In this document: positions 5,350 to 5,450 of the stretch, in pieces | Numbering within the stretch: position 1 is the first letter of the stretch | Layout of the letters: each line of letters begins with the position of its first letter | Assembly: GCA_018396515.1 (NCBI GenBank) | Contig: JAGTQJ010000065.1 | Span: 1-5,450, forward strand | Direction of reading: 5' to 3' | Source: Candidatus Bathyarchaeota archaeon | Lineage (GTDB): Archaea > Thermoproteota > Bathyarchaeia > TCS64 | Length of the DNA: 5,450 nucleotides | Notes under the pieces: model-generated | What the model was told of the DNA's origin: nothing | The model's input: the letters and a program-made list of their open reading frames with translations, nothing else | The model's database searches: none | Made by a program: the position numbers and the translations under genes

Positions 5350-5450
5350 TTATTCATGGATAAAAACTGGTTCGAGGCCTTTAGATTTTATTGTAAGCCT
5401 TATTGACGCGAGGTCCTCACGAACCTCCTATCAGTTAGGCTCCTCCTCTT
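5350..5450. other. Upstream region of the permease-ATPase operon
   Basis: This stretch holds the TATA candidate and two near-identical 14-base direct repeats (5341-5354 and 5391-5404, 12 of 14 bases equal). On the minus strand, 5450 to 5400 is open in one frame and ends in TAA, reading KRRSLTDRRFVRTSRQ. It could be the tail of a gene lying beyond the window, but 16 residues are too few to judge, and another frame also ends nearby. Confidence 0.3.
5360..5366 (-). promoter_or_regulatory. Candidate TATA box of the small permease-ATPase operon
   Basis: The minus strand reads TTTTTAT after CGAACCAG, which could be a BRE. Its centre at 5363 predicts transcription starting near 5338, exactly at a GTG codon. 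A leaderless start there would mirror the large permease gene, but the GTG is one base out of frame with the permease. Confidence 0.38.

Noticed and set aside
5356..5406. Short plus-strand ORF of 16 codons starting at ATG 5356
   Set aside because: It is too short to judge, has no ribosome site, and lies over the candidate promoter of the minus-strand operon.
5400..5450. Possible C-terminal end of another minus-strand gene
   Set aside because: Only 16 codons are visible and a second frame also ends here, so I noted it under the upstream region but did not call a gene.
1..5450. CRISPR array, insertion sequence, attachment site, tRNA or rRNA
   Set aside because: I found no regularly spaced repeats, no transposase motifs or paired terminal repeats, and no tRNA- or rRNA-like sequence.

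Overview
The window looks like the genome of a thermophilic archaeon, probably in the Thermoproteota/Korarchaeota/Bathyarchaeia range; I cannot place it more closely. The partial gene at the left edge carries the motifs of digeranylgeranylglyceryl phosphate synthase, an enzyme of archaeal ether-lipid synthesis. Arginine is written mostly with AGG/AGA and isoleucine often with ATA. Start codons are often GTG or TTG, and TATA-like boxes stand at about the expected archaeal distance from gene starts.

Layout: (1) 1-484, minus strand: the first 161 residues of a UbiA-family prenyltransferase, running off the left edge. (2) 485-849: a divergent, A+T-richer intergenic region with promoter-like boxes and one respectable hairpin, but no convincing gene. 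(3) 850-1065, plus: a small basic helical protein of unknown function. (4) 1162-4014, plus: a 950-residue multidomain membrane protein built around a MacB/FtsX-type ABC permease core. (5) 4023-4715, minus: a LolD/MacB-type ABC ATPase, converging on the large permease with an 8-base gap. (6) 4705-5205, minus, with coding sequence continuing to about 5349: a small FtsX-type permease with almost no extracellular domain, overlapping the ATPase gene by 11 bases. (7) 5350-5450: the upstream region of that operon.

The most interesting unit is 1162-5349. One ATPase sits beside two very unequal permeases, one carrying an extracellular carboxypeptidase-regulatory-like domain, a helical arm, three extra membrane helices and a cytosolic tail, the other stripped to the four-helix core. 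The simplest reading is an asymmetric heterodimeric MacB/LolCDE-like (type VII) ABC machine whose halves are encoded convergently. That assembly is inference: neither substrate nor stoichiometry can be read from the sequence. The small permease has no canonical start codon for its conserved N-terminus, which suggests a frameshift (real or a sequence error) or an unusual start.
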